From positions 1-28,591 of the forward strand of contig MCFL01000297.1 of NCBI GenBank assembly GCA_002102555.1: DNA of 28,591 bases. Reading direction: 5' to 3'. Shown here piece after piece: positions 1 to 10,590 of the stretch; the first letter of the stretch is position 1, and every line of letters starts with the position of its first letter. Position numbers and translations under genes: made by a program. The notes below the pieces were generated by a model. It worked only from the letters and a program-made list of their open reading frames with translations. It had not been told where the DNA came from and made no database searches. The stretch comes from Catenaria anguillulae PL171 (Eukaryota > Blastocladiomycota > Blastocladiomycetes > Blastocladiales > Catenariaceae).

Positions 1-1328
1 GAGCACGGACGCTTCGCCAAACTTTGCGACGAGCTGCATAATGCCCCTCATCTGTGCCTCCAAGCATGTTTCTGCGCAATCGCCCTTTGGTGAACAATCA
101 TTGCCATGCGGATGATGCGAGAAACCAAAGACGACGCACGAAAGAAGAGGCAGTATACGCAATTGTCTCTCAAATCGGTATTATTGAACGACGCCGCCAC
201 AGCTGGTCCAACTCGTCCAAGCGCGACGAATTGACTCGTTCCATTGGGCGGGCGACCAACATGCCCTGCAAGAGCGCCTGCACCGCTGGCGGTATTCCGC
301 CTGGCGCCACGGCAATCAGCTCGGTGACTTCGGATCCCACAAACTGCCAGTGCGTTGGATCCCACTTGAGATTGGTGGCCGCCACGCGGGCAACTTGAAG
401 CAAGCCGTTTCGCCGCCGAGGTAGACGATGATTCGCGACGACGTGTATTCGAATTGCTTGAGCACGGTCGCGACATCTGCGTCGGTCGTGGAGGGCGGGA
501 GGCGGACGTGGGAGGCAATGGAAATGTTGAATAAGCTTGCACTTGCCGTAAGGTTGGAACTTACTGCCGAGCAGATTTCAGTGCGATCCGTGAGATCGAT
601 CGACTTGACGACTCAGAAATGAACTGACATGAACGTACATGCAGCCGCATACCCTGAGCTCTCGCTCAACACATGCGCCACTGTCCAGTTCAGATGCTGT
701 AGGGAGGCCAAAATGGCGAGCGATTGGTAGTTATCGCTTGGAATTCTGTCGGAAATGCGTCAAATGGAGCCGCTCAGCGACTCGCTCCCACAAGAGTACA
801 AAGAGAAACAGAAAACGAACGTCCGATAAAAGTACTTGAAGTTGTTCTTGTCGGCCAATGGATTCCTGTTGCGCTGCCAGAGCATTGGAACACGCGACGC
901 CTGGTGAGTGCATGGGCGACGCTCATTGAAGTTTCGGTGCTCATGGGCCAATCACTCCCACAACGCCTTGGTCTTGCAGATCGAGGGCGGCCGTGACTCC
1001 GTCCACCGTCAGGTATTCCGAGCTACGAAAACAGGAGGCTGAACGAGTGGCCTTTGTGGTTGCCAGTTAACACCAAATCACCTGCGTCCGTTTGGAAAAG
1101 ATCAATCCTTACCGTTTGGATACGCAATATCCGATTGAGCAAAGGCAGTGAAAGCTCGAGAAGCTGTCGAAATCGCATCGCAAGGCGTCCAATTGCGGTA
1201 TTATTGAGTGTGAACGGAACTATCACGCCCAGCTTAAACTCGGCTGCCTCTGCCGAGCGGGACCAAAGCACCAAGAGCCACGCCACCATTGTCGCAAAAA
1301 ACACATGTTTGCTGCATGATATCCGCAT
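1..1328 (-). CDS. Class C GPCR-like receptor, N-terminal part (frame-broken, cut by window edge)
   Basis: Paralogue of the receptor gene at 1587-4822. The ATG at 1328 opens a signal peptide (hydrophobic run ATMVAWLLVLW) followed by FKLGVIVPFT, the first strand of a Venus-flytrap (type I periplasmic-binding-like) domain. Later blocks match the neighbour: GVTAALDLQDQGVVGVIGP, VFQCSGSAT, LAILASLQHLNWTVAHVL, SSRIIVYLGGE, QGMLVARPME, NCVYCLFF, TCLEAQMRGI. Likely introns are 1081-1039, 820-746 and 139-72, plus one beginning at 637 whose acceptor is unclear. The frame breaks near 945 (CCC run), 405 and 195, each repaired by one base, so this is either a decaying duplicate or a copy with consensus errors. 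The membrane domain would lie left of position 1. Ligand unknown. Confidence is high for the family and low for function. Confidence 0.75.
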
Positions 1329-1586
1329 GTTTTCGATTGCTGGCAGTGTACATTTGGCAGCATTGATGACTGTGGTTCGGTATTGTAATTTCTGGACAGG
1401 TCACTTGTGGCATTGATCATTCAGACAGAACTCGTCATACTTGCTCTCGCGAGTTGGTCAGATAGCAGCTGATTGCGAACAGTGCAAACAAAATCGAGTG
1501 CAGCCTTCGTCAGTTGGATTAATCTACTTGTGAAGACATCTGTGCCGCCACCTCATCTTGTGCCTCAACGACCCGCACACTTCTCA

Positions 1587-4500
1587 CTACCCCGCCCCTG
1601 TACCACCCGCTCCCTTGCCACCACTCCCCTCGTCCGCCTTGACACCCACCAATACCTGACTCACCCTCGCCATCATACTGGCCATACTTGTTCCCAACCG
1701 CGCTCCCCCACCAGGCACAGCAAGCCCGCTGCTCTGCGCCTGCCCTTCTTCACCAGTACTCGCGCTTGGACTCCTGGACCGCAACTCTGCGCCCGCGGCT
1801 GAAACGACGGCGATCCATTGCTCGCGCTCGTGCTCGGACGCGAACTGGATGAGCAAAGGGTCGAATCCTGGATGCGTCAAGGAGAGTGCTAACGGATGCT
1901 TGGCACTGGGCCGGACAGTGATGGATGTGCCTGTGAGTGCAATCCCGGGTTTGCGTCGGGCCGGGTCGTTGATAACAATAATCCCTGGCATATACAGCAT
2001 GGCACGTTTGGATCGTGAGTGAGAGGTTCAGTGGCAAACCATGTGATATTGTGTACCTTCCATGGTGAATACACTCAACCCACGCACGCGCCACGGACTC
2101 AGCGAACCTTTTGCCGACTTCATTGGAAATTGGCCCGTTACATGCGCCATTTTTGATCCCGCAGGTCCACGGACCGACGACCCATATCCTTGGTGCGTGG
2201 CCGAGGACGTTCTTGATGGACCGAACACGGACACATTTTGCGACATGACGCCCTCGCTTGACTGGTCGAGCTCAGCATCAGTAGTGCTCAGCAGTGGCGG
2301 AATGTGCCTGCCCACTGTGCCGTACATCACGCATTAGCGACACAAATCAAAAAAATGAGCCGTTAGAGGGGAATGGTGCGTACGTAAGCTGTACCACGAC
2401 ACCCATATTGGCCACATGGTGACGAGTGCCTTGATGTACAGATTGAGCCATGGATCCATGGGGACAATGACAAGGATGGGTGCGGCAATACCCACTGCGA
2501 TAAACAGGTGATGAACGCTTCGCGCGAGTGCTGGGATTTCCGAGAATGTGGTTTTGGTTTTGCGAAGCTTGTACATAAAAAACATGCTCACGAGCAGCAG
2601 AATGCTTTGTTGCCGATGCTGACCGTATCAGCTTCCGAGAACGAAACCGGGAAAGAGAGTGCGATACCGAATGGCGTACCTGACATGGCCGATTGCTAAA
2701 CCCAGATCCTCTGGTTCGCACGCACCGGTAGGCCAGGACACCCTTTTCAGCCCGCAACTCTGGTGCCTTTGGTGCAAGCATTTGATTCAAGCCAATCAAG
2801 ATGACTTGCAGGATTGGGTGGGCGGCAATATTGAGCACGAGTTTCCGGGTGTTGATTGTCTTGGAAAGCACTCGGCTACGCAAATGCGCAACATGTATGG
2901 AAAGTGTCAATTCGTAGGCTCGAGAATCTCAGAAAGACAATGTATGGCAACGGACGCAACTTGTCGTGGATTCGCCAAATGCGAAAACTCTTCAATGCAA
3001 TGGCCGCCAACAGGGTACATTGCCCCAGGAGCAGTACCTGGTCTTCAACGGCACATGAGGCCACCGTTGGAATTCCGATCCAGCTGAATATCGCCGCCAA
3101 CACAATCAATTGGCCCAGCACAAGCACCGACACAAAGTGTATGCCAAGGTAGCGGACGCGCTTTTTGCGGCGCTTGCAGTATACGAGCGCCCATGAAAGA
3201 ATGAGCACAAGGATGGTGAGTGCCGCAAGCGCCACAATGGCGACCACGCCGGGTTCGTTGTAGCCGACGCTAAAGTTGACAAATGGCTGAAGCCAGGGCG
3301 GCGGCGTCGATGCTGAGCCGGGAAAGCGCAGGGGCGTCGAGGTCGGTGTGAAGGTTGAGGATTGCGAGATGGTGAGGACGCGCTGGAACGTCGAGTTTTG
3401 CATGTTCAGCAGCTCGTACAGCCTGTCCTTCAAGTCGATGAAATTTGGTTAACACAAGTGCGTAAATGCATCCCTGTAGAGGTAAGGTAAATGTAAAACG
3501 GGCGTACCCCAGCCGCTCGCCATCTGGCGTAAACTCAACTGGCCCGGTAACACTGGCGAACGAGGTGAGAAAATCTGCCAATGCGCTCGAGTGCGAGCGA
3601 TTGAGTACAGCCGTGGCACCAACCTGTTGCGCGAGTCGCAACACGCCGCGGACTTGGGCTTCCAAGCAAGAATCTATTGAGTGGTTGTGAGTGTTTCACC
3701 AATAGGGCAGGCAAAGCGTCTGCACGTACGAAAGAAGAAGCAATAGACGCAGTTTGTGGCCAAATCGTTATTCCCATAAACCCCTCGCCACATTTCAATG
3801 AGCCTCTGTCCCACCGGACTTGCTACGTCCAGTTCCATTGGTCTGGTCACCAACATTCCCTCTGCAAAATCCACCACCGACTGAGGCAAACTGCTGCGCT
3901 GGCGGGCCATGGTTGACGCGAGCAATGAGGCTGGCTCGGTTCCCACAATCATCCAGTCCACTGACTTGAACCCGAGCGACACGGCGACTTGCAGAATGCG
4001 CAGGAGCGTTGATTCATCGCCAATGTACACGATGATGCGCGAAAACGAGTTTTGAATGGTCCTGAGCACATTCTGAATAGTGGTATTGGGTGCGAGAGAA
4101 GCGATGCGTTGGTTGGACTCGACCGTGATGTGGAACCGAGCGGCGGTGCCAGTTATGTTGGCGCTTACTGCAGGCACGACAAACCCCTCTTGCAAATGTC
4201 AGTCATCCGAGGAATGCAATGGCAGAGTGTACGTACCAAACACGCCGTAGCTTGAGTCGACGCTCAATACATGCACTTGGCTCCAATTGAAGTACTGCAG
4301 TGTCCGCAACACGGCCAAGGCCTCGTGCGAACTCGCGGGGACAGTGCGAAAGAAGAGCGGATAGTTGACGGCATCACTCAGCGCGTCCGAAGTTGCGCTG
4401 CCCGAACATTGAAACACTTTGCTCCTGGCAAGAGCCAGTGCAGTGACGCCTACATGGTCCGACCACATTGGTCCAATCATGCCCACAACACGTTCGTCGA

Positions 4501-4822
4501 CCAGCTCGAGTGCTGCCGTGACGGCTTGGACATTTTTGGATCCAGAGTCCCGATACACGAGCTGAAATGAGTGACCGAGTGGGCTAGCCAATTCGGCATT
4601 GAGGATTGGGAGAGAGATGTTGTACAGGGCTTTAATGTGGTCAGAGATGTAGGAGGAGGATCCCGGCGCAGAGAAGGGCAGAGCGACGCCAAGGGTAAAT
4701 GTGGTTGCAGTTGATATGTGTATTGCTGCCGCGCACAGGACAAGCAGGCAGGAACACGCTCGGGTAGCGATCCAAATGATCGATACGGGGGGAGCGGTTG
4801 GGGGTCTCGTTATGGAGCTCAT
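1587..4822 (-). CDS. Class C (GABA-B-like) G-protein-coupled receptor with C-terminal PH domain
   Basis: Eight exons: 4822-4237, 4188-3730, 3673-3508, 3422-2961, 2875-2680, 2618-2384, 2314-2057, 1984-1587. They sum to 2760 nt, giving 919 residues with every junction in phase. Residues about 14-35 are a signal peptide. About 38-400 are a Venus-flytrap ligand-binding domain (QCSGSATSDALSD, PLFFRTVPASS). About 463-700 are seven membrane helices with no cysteine-rich linker before them, as in GABA-B receptors; helix 3 ends in SFRIWRIHDN and loop 2 has a conserved Cys before QHRQQS. After a Ser-rich tail, about 758-855 read as a PH domain: basic strand 1 (K767, K770), W776-R-V-R779 and a final-helix Trp at 844. 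The role would be surface sensing of a small, perhaps amino-acid-like ligand. I preferred the ATG at 4822 to an in-frame ATG at 5065 because it places the signal peptide at the N-terminus. The gene is intact, unlike its neighbour. Confidence 0.85.
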
Positions 4823-5372
4823 GGTGGGCTTGTCATGTCCGCGGCAACGAAGACATGTATGAATGTCGGGTGCGATCGCACATTTGATATGTGATTGTCC
4901 CAAGCGAAGTTGCTCGTCCATAGTCCAGAAGATGTTTGAATGCGCTACGAACTGATGTGAAATGCACCTGGTGTCGTCGGCTTCTTGGCCCAAGGTGCTG
5001 TTCGCAGCAACAGCAACGCTGGACTCAGCGCTGCGCTGGTCTGGCACTGCCGCACTGGTCTTCACCTCACACGTGGCCCCCGATCCGACGCGTAGAGGTT
5101 GTGGTGATCAGCGCCGATCCAACTGCAAAACTCAATGAAAATCAGCACAACTAAAACATAAATATCATTCAATTATGGCTATTGCTTGATCATTCAGGCC
5201 ATCGACTGCTGGTCGCATCAAGTGAGCAACGTATCACACTCAGCGCATTCTCGTTTCGACACCCTACTGGCGCCGACACACCTCGTCCGCAAGGTCCGAT
5301 CCCCGCTCCCTCATCCCACACCGAACCTTCATCCTTGCCACCACCCCACGTTCAATCGTCTCGCCATTAACC
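4823..5372. promoter_or_regulatory. Divergent intergenic region between the receptor and NSP1
   Basis: This 550-nt stretch separates the start codons of two divergently transcribed genes, so it should contain both promoters. The most AT-rich patch is about 5140-5180, on the NSP1 side. I see no convincing gene and no named factor site. An open frame continues upstream from 4822 to an ATG at 5065, but that extension has no visible domain. Confidence 0.45.
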
Positions 5373-8036
5373 ATGTTTGGCGCCGGAGGCACTGGTTCGT
5401 TGCCCTCTTGCATTGCTCAGTTTGAACGACTCGCTCACTGACCCGATTTCTCGGGCGGTACAGGATTCAATTTTGGCGGCAACAATGCCAATGCCAATGC
5501 CAATAACAACAACCAACAGCAGCAACAGACGCAGCAACAACCGCCCACCTTCGCTTTCGGTGCTCCGACATCTTCTGCCGCACCCGCATCCACGGGCTTT
5601 TCATTCGGCGGCGCCCAACAACCGCCAGCCTCGTCTGGCGCCGCCGCTGCCCCGTCGTTCTCGTTTGGATCCATCGCACCTGCTGCTTCATCGGCCGCTC
5701 CAGGAGCTCCTGCAGCCGCTGGTGGCTTTGGCGGTTTTGGCGGCTTTGGTACCACGTCTGCACCTGCCCCCGCATCCACCGCTCCAGCCACGTCCGCTGC
5801 CCCTGCATTCGGTGGATTCGGCGGATTTGGCGGAGCTGCCAAACCGGCCACCTCAACTGCTGCACCTGCGGGCGGATTCAACTTTGGTGCCGGTGCTGCC
5901 GGTGCAGGTACTGGTGCGCCAGCAACATCGGCGGCTGCCCCTGCTCCAACTGGATTTGGTGCCTTTGGCGGCGGCGCAACGCCCGCCGCCGGTGGTGGTG
6001 GATTTGGCGCGTTTGGATCGACTGCGCCCACCACGTCGGCCGCGCCTGCTACGTCGGCTGCCGCAGCGGCTCCCTCGTTTTCTGCATTTGGTGCGACCGT
6101 GACTCCGGTTCCGCCCACGAGCTCGGCGACAGCCGCAACAGCTGCGCCTGCCGGTGGATTTGCGTTTGGTAACCCCGCAGGCAAGGCCGGAACGGCGGCG
6201 GCAGACAAGCCCGCGGCTGGTGGATTCACGTTTGGCACCGCGGCACCAACAACGACAGCAGCGGCAGCGCCCAGTGACAAGCCGGCTGCTGGCGGGTTCA
6301 CGTTTGGCAATGCGGCCGCTCCTGCCGCTCCTGCGGCGGCTCCCAAGCCTGCCGGAGGATTCACGTTCGGTGGCGCCACCGCTACCGACAAGCCCGCGAC
6401 TTCGGCCGCACCGGCCGGATTTGGCGCATTTGCTGCTCCCGGCGCGGCCAAGCCCGCAACAACCGGATTCACGCTTGGCGGTGCCGCACCTCCGGCGACA
6501 AGTCAAGCTCCACCCACCACAACTGCAGCCGCGTCATCTGCACCCACGTTTGCATTTGGCGGCGCCGCGGCCGCCCCGGCCACGTCCCAGGCTCTGCCTC
6601 CCGCCACTACGACCGCGACCGCTGCACCCACGTTTGCGTTTGGAGCCCCCGCTGCTGCCAAGCCTGCGACTACCACCGAAGCACCCAAGACCACGGCTGC
6701 GGCTGCGGCTCCCTCGTTCTCGTTCGGTGGCGCCTCTGCCCCCGCGGCTCCAGCCAGTGGCGCAGCTGCCGCACCGACCTTTGCATTTGGGAAACCTGCT
6801 GCCGCACCTGCTGCGGCTGCTGCCCCGCCCGCTACTCCGCAAGCAAAGACGACGACTGGTGCTGCTGCGCCAGCGGCGACGCCCGGCCCCTTCACTTTGG
6901 AAGAGCTCGCCACGCCCGCAAAGCCCGCGGCTGCGCCGGCGGGTACCGCTGCCGCCAGCAAGCCCACAGATGCTCCCGCCGCGCCCACGAGTGGATTCAC
7001 GTTTGGTGGTGCCGCGCCCGCAACGACCAAGGCGGCGGATGCTGCGGCCAAGCCTGCCGCACCAGCAACGGGTGGATTTGCGTTTGGCGCACCAGCGGCG
7101 CCGGTCACGTCCAAGCCAGCGACGACGACAGCAACGACAACGGCAGCGGCGGCCGCAGCAACGCCCGCAACAGGCACGCCGGCAGGTGCTGCCCCGACCA
7201 TTGGATTTGGACTCACGACCAAGCCCACGGCAAGTGCTTCGGTGACCCCTGGTGCCGCCGGCGCGACCACGACCGCGGCCACGGCGGCCACCGTGCCGAA
7301 ACCCACCACGGCCGTGGCAACCGACCCAATGGACTATCTGAAAACCCGCACGCTCGAAGACCTCATCAACCAATGGACACGCGACCTTGCCGAACACACC
7401 AAGGTGTTCAAGTCACAAGCAAAGCAAGTGCACGAATGGGATCTCGTGATGGTGCGCGCATCCAACCAAATCGCCGACTTGCACCATCAAGTGGAAGACT
7501 TGGCAAAGTCGCAACAGCGTGTCGACGACACGCTCGCATACATTACGGCGCAGCAACGCGACATGGACGCCGCTTTGGACGAGTGTGAGCGTGCGGTGGC
7601 GGCCGAGTTCCAGCGCCGGTTCCCCAACGGGCATTCCACGAGCCGCGTCGACATTGATCGCGAGGCCGCGTTTGCAAAGGCCGTTGAGGTGGCCACCACG
7701 CTCGATAAGTTGGGCAATGGGCTGGACGAGCTGGTGGCCGAGGTGAATGCGCGCGCGGGCGGCGGCGGTGCTGACAATGCGCAAGCGGGAGGGGACGCTG
7801 GGGCGAGTTTGTTGATTGGCGACGATGTGGGCGGGGCCCAGGAGGGGACTAAGCGCGATACGTTGAGTCAAGTGGGCGAGATTTTGAATGCCCATTTGCG
7901 GGCACTCGAGTGGGTCGATGAGACGACCGCGGGCATGTATGCGCAGTTGAATCGTGTCATGCGTGCGCAGCAAGAGGCAAACCTGACACAGGGCAGGATT
8001 CAGGCGGGCAGGGCCGCGGCCAGGGAGTTCAGCTAG
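5373..8036 (+). CDS. NSP1: Nucleoporin NSP1/NUP62 (FG-repeat channel nucleoporin)
   Basis: Central-channel nucleoporin that supports nuclear import and export. A 22-nt first exon (5373-5394, MFGAGGTG) is followed by a 69-nt intron (5395-5463) and one long exon from 5464, giving 864 residues with no frame break. Residues about 1-600 are low-complexity Ala/Pro/Thr linkers punctuated by about 20 FG units (FAFGAP, FSFGGA, FTFGNA, FGGFGGFG). From about 630 (MDYLKTRTLEDLINQW) comes the Nsp1_C coiled coil. It has the family pattern of an early LINxW, then AKQVHEWD, QQRVDDTLAYI and, near the end, ILNAHLRALEWVDE. This segment assembles with Nup54/Nup58 (Nup57/Nup49 in yeast) in family members. The linkers are far richer in Ala/Pro than those of yeast Nsp1, which fits the GC-rich genome. 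The gene shares its upstream region with the divergent receptor. Confidence 0.93.
5464..7230 (+). repeat. FG-repeat-encoding low-complexity tract
   Basis: Degenerate in-frame repeats encode a short FG core (consensus G-G-F-x-F-G-x-A) separated by 15-40 residue Ala/Pro/Thr spacers. The GC-rich codons leave long open frames on both strands here, but only the plus frame carries the nucleoporin pattern. Confidence 0.85.
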
Positions 8037-8460
8037 GCCGCAGATTGTGCTGTGTGTGCCCCATGTTCCTCTCATGGACTGCTGTGGCCAGGTAGTTTGT
8101 CTCTTTGTGTGTTGTGGTGCTTTCTCGTCTCATTTGTGATGAGTTTACGTATTCTTCTCTATTTGCGGCTTCTTGTCATGTATTCTTCAAGTCCATATGA
8201 TTATTCTTTGAGTGCATTGGTTGAGCTGAGCGCCGTGCGGTCTTGCGTCCGTGCTGTTGGACACTGGGCATGCCCTTGGGTTTTGGCCAAGACCGACCGA
8301 GGACCTGTCGTTGTGTTAGTGGTTGGTCGACTTGGGAGTCTTGGCACTCACATTCAACTTGAACACTTTTGAACGTTTGAACGCGTTCCTTCAAATTGCT
8401 TTTGGTCACCTCGCTTGGATACTCTGCACTTATGATACGATTACCATACACGGAACCACA
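8037..8460. other. Intergenic region between NSP1 and the four-helix gene
   Basis: About 420 nt of more AT- and T-rich sequence, holding the NSP1 3' end and the next promoter. I see no RNA gene or repeat. The frame of the next gene is open from 8323, but the residues before 8461 show no domain. Confidence 0.4.
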
Positions 8461-9966
8461 ATGAGTCACTCTTCGCACCACCATCAACCCCTCCAGGAGC
8501 ACCAGCCGCCCTTGTACTCGCCCTCGGCCTATGCCCAAGTGCCCGCCGTGCCCACCATCGTGCCCACCGCCCCACCCAATCCTGCGCGCACCCAAGGCGA
8601 TGCGGGAGCAGAGTATGGCCACTCCCTTCACGTCGGCGGGGCTGGCGTTGACCTTGGAGCAGCCTTTCCACCAACACCCTATACCCCGTATTCATACCAC
8701 GGCCACCACCAGGGCAGCAGCCCCCCGAGCCAGCACGTGTCTCCTGCACTTCCTCACCCATACCAAGCCGGCCATGACCAAAGCGCACACACTCCCAATG
8801 CCCCAATCCCAATGCCAGAGCCCCAGCGGCCATCGCGAGCCCCTCCTCTGCCTCATCGCCGCAACGAATCCTTTCTCCAGGCTGCACCACATGCCTCGGT
8901 CCTGTCGCCGCCAATGACAGCCACAACCCAGCTGCTCATGCCATCCCCGCCCTCCACCACCAACACAAACATTCTCGTTCCCTCGCATCTCTTTGAAGAA
9001 CCTATCGCGTCGTCGCAAGGGTCAGCGTCGTACCTCGTCGAACGCGTCCCAGCCGACGAGACTGGTCACCACCCAAACCAAGTCATTGACGTGGACATAT
9101 TCGGCCGGCAACATGTCCTGGTTCCAACTGGGCGGTCACCACCGGCATCGACATCTTTAATACCCATTGCAGCGTCTGCTGCATCGTCCGCGTCAGCGGG
9201 AGGGTCCGCCTCCGCCTCTGGGTCACTCACACGCCCGCCTGCTACCGCTGCTGTGGTCCCACCTCAGCCTAACCCAGCGCCGTCTTCTCTGTCTCGCCCA
9301 ACTCTACCCGACTGGGCAAAAGACCCCGATGACGACCGCCCACCTATCCGCTCGCCCGTCTACTTCACCCCTCCATTTGTCCTCAAGCTCCTATTCGTTC
9401 TCATTTCACTTGCAGGCATTATCACCATTCGCATCGTCCTTCCCTCATATGTCGCAGCAACATCACAACTGTCATCGTTGTCATCTTCGAGCTCGCCCAC
9501 GTTCCTGCTCGCCTATCAATGGCTGCTCGTTGTCACCCTCGCATATGCCCTGGTGCACCTCGGCTCGTATTCCTCGTGCTTTTACAACCGCCACGCGCGC
9601 AAAGTGTCTGTGTCTGCTCAACGCCAAGCTTGGAAACTCCGCGTGCGCCGGTGGCTGTTGTTGCCCTTGGAACTTGCCCTCACGCTAACGTGGCTTATCA
9701 TGACGCTCATCATTGGCTTGGTCAAGGACGAATGGGCACTTTACTTGAGCGTGTGCTCAGCAGGCTCGTCGTCAGATTTGGTTGGTGCACGCATTGGCGT
9801 GTCGTGTACGCAAGCAACAACCGTGCTCGTGCTGGCGGGCATCATGGCAAGTATGTGTGGGATATCTGTGGGGCAGCTCGTGTGGGCAACACTCAAGAAT
9901 CACAAAAAGGTCAGGCAGTTCAAGCCAGTGGACACTCAAAGTGACCATGGGGAGATGCAGGCGTGA
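8461..9966 (+). CDS. Proline-rich protein with four C-terminal transmembrane helices
   Basis: A single 501-codon exon with no visible intron. I do not recognise a named family. Residues 1 to about 300 are disordered and rich in Pro, His, Ser and Ala (N-terminus MSHSSHHHQPLQ). Four hydrophobic segments follow at about 303-325 (FVLKLLFVLISLAGIITI), 347-370 (LLAYQWLLVVTLAYALVHL), 397-420 (ELALTLTWLIMTLIIGLV) and 450-476 (TVLVLAGIMASMCGISVGQL). A basic loop with Tyr and Cys (SCFYNRHARK) lies between helices 2 and 3. The topology resembles fungal MARVEL-like tetraspan membrane proteins, with a long cytosolic N-tail. That is an analogy of layout, not a sequence match. I chose ATG 8461 because it begins the clearly biased N-tail; the frame is open upstream to 8323. 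Confidence 0.75.
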   Translation: MSHSSHHHQPLQEHQPPLYSPSAYAQVPAVPTIVPTAPPNPARTQGDAGAEYGHSLHVGGAGVDLGAAFPPTPYTPYSYHGHHQGSSPPSQHVSPALPHPYQAGHDQSAHTPNAPIPMPEPQRPSRAPPLPHRRNESFLQAAPHASVLSPPMTATTQLLMPSPPSTTNTNILVPSHLFEEPIASSQGSASYLVERVPADETGHHPNQVIDVDIFGRQHVLVPTGRSPPASTSLIPIAASAASSASAGGSASASGSLTRPPATAAVVPPQPNPAPSSLSRPTLPDWAKDPDDDRPPIRSPVYFTPPFVLKLLFVLISLAGIITIRIVLPSYVAATSQLSSLSSSSSPTFLLAYQWLLVVTLAYALVHLGSYSSCFYNRHARKVSVSAQRQAWKLRVRRWLLLPLELALTLTWLIMTLIIGLVKDEWALYLSVCSAGSSSDLVGARIGVSCTQATTVLVLAGIMASMCGISVGQLVWATLKNHKKVRQFKPVDTQSDHGEMQA

Positions 9967-10590
9967 TTCTAAGCCTGCGCATTTGCATTGCAATGCATGC
10001 ATACATCATGTCTTTGTTTACACCTGTGTGTTACAACATTGTCTTTTTCCATGTCTGCATATTTCATACATATACCTTTGTCAACATGAATGAAGCACAT
10101 ACATTTTTGACAGTAACGCTGAGGCAGATTGCATTGATTTGAACAGCCCATTATCCGTATGGGGCGCGAAATCGCCGCCCAACGGCATGGCAACCTGGCA
10201 TGAGACCGGGGTTGTTGGGTTGGGTTTGGCTTTGCTGTCGCCACCGGCCGCCATTGTTTTTCGCACATTATAGTCTCCCATCCAGCTTGCACTGTGCATA
10301 TCTAACGGTAATCGAGAACCGTTGAGGCGCTTCCCAGGCTATGGGACGACCACTGCTCAAGGCGGTTCTCTCTTCTGTGCGTGACATCTCATGGCTATTG
10401 GCAGCCAATACCGCCAAGGTCCCAACGGAAATGGAAATGGGCCGTGCATCCTCGACTCTGCGTGTCGTTTCCCACAAGTTTGAGCACGCGGCTTTTGTGT
10501 GTTTCTTGCTGCCACTGCTCGTCAAGGTTTGCTGGGCACTCGGGTTTGAGCGAGGCATTGGCAGCCGAGGTCCGCGACATTTAAGCCGGG
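9967..10590. other. Intergenic stretch before the helicase remnant
   Basis: About 620 nt with no gene I can support. The first 120 nt are T-rich with ATGCAT-type alternations, consistent with a 3' untranslated region. The short open frames on both strands from about 10270 to 10590 show no motif. Some of this may be the eroded 5' end of the helicase remnant. Confidence 0.35.

Noticed and set aside
746-820. A fourth frameshift in the left receptor copy
   Set aside because: A 75-nt GT-AG intron here restores YRTIPSDNYQSLAIL, matching the paralogue, so no frameshift is needed.
3270-3433. Continuation of the receptor frame through 3507-3270 without splicing
   Set aside because: It ends in a stop before the membrane domain. 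An 85-nt intron (3507-3423) restores GLYELLNMQNS and leads into helix 1 in phase.
4823-5065. Upstream in-frame ATG extending the receptor by 81 residues
   Set aside because: It would bury the signal peptide well inside the protein and the added residues show no domain; ATG 4822 is a better start.
5435-7397. Long minus-strand open frames (up to 345 codons) across the NSP1 FG region
   Set aside because: They are Ala/Pro/Gly or Arg/Ser low-complexity mirrors of the FG linkers produced by GC-rich codon bias. The plus frame carries the conserved Nsp1_C domain and FG periodicity.
8323-8460. In-frame extension of the four-helix gene upstream of 8461
   Set aside because: The residues change composition sharply and no conserved motif supports them; it reads as 5' untranslated sequence.
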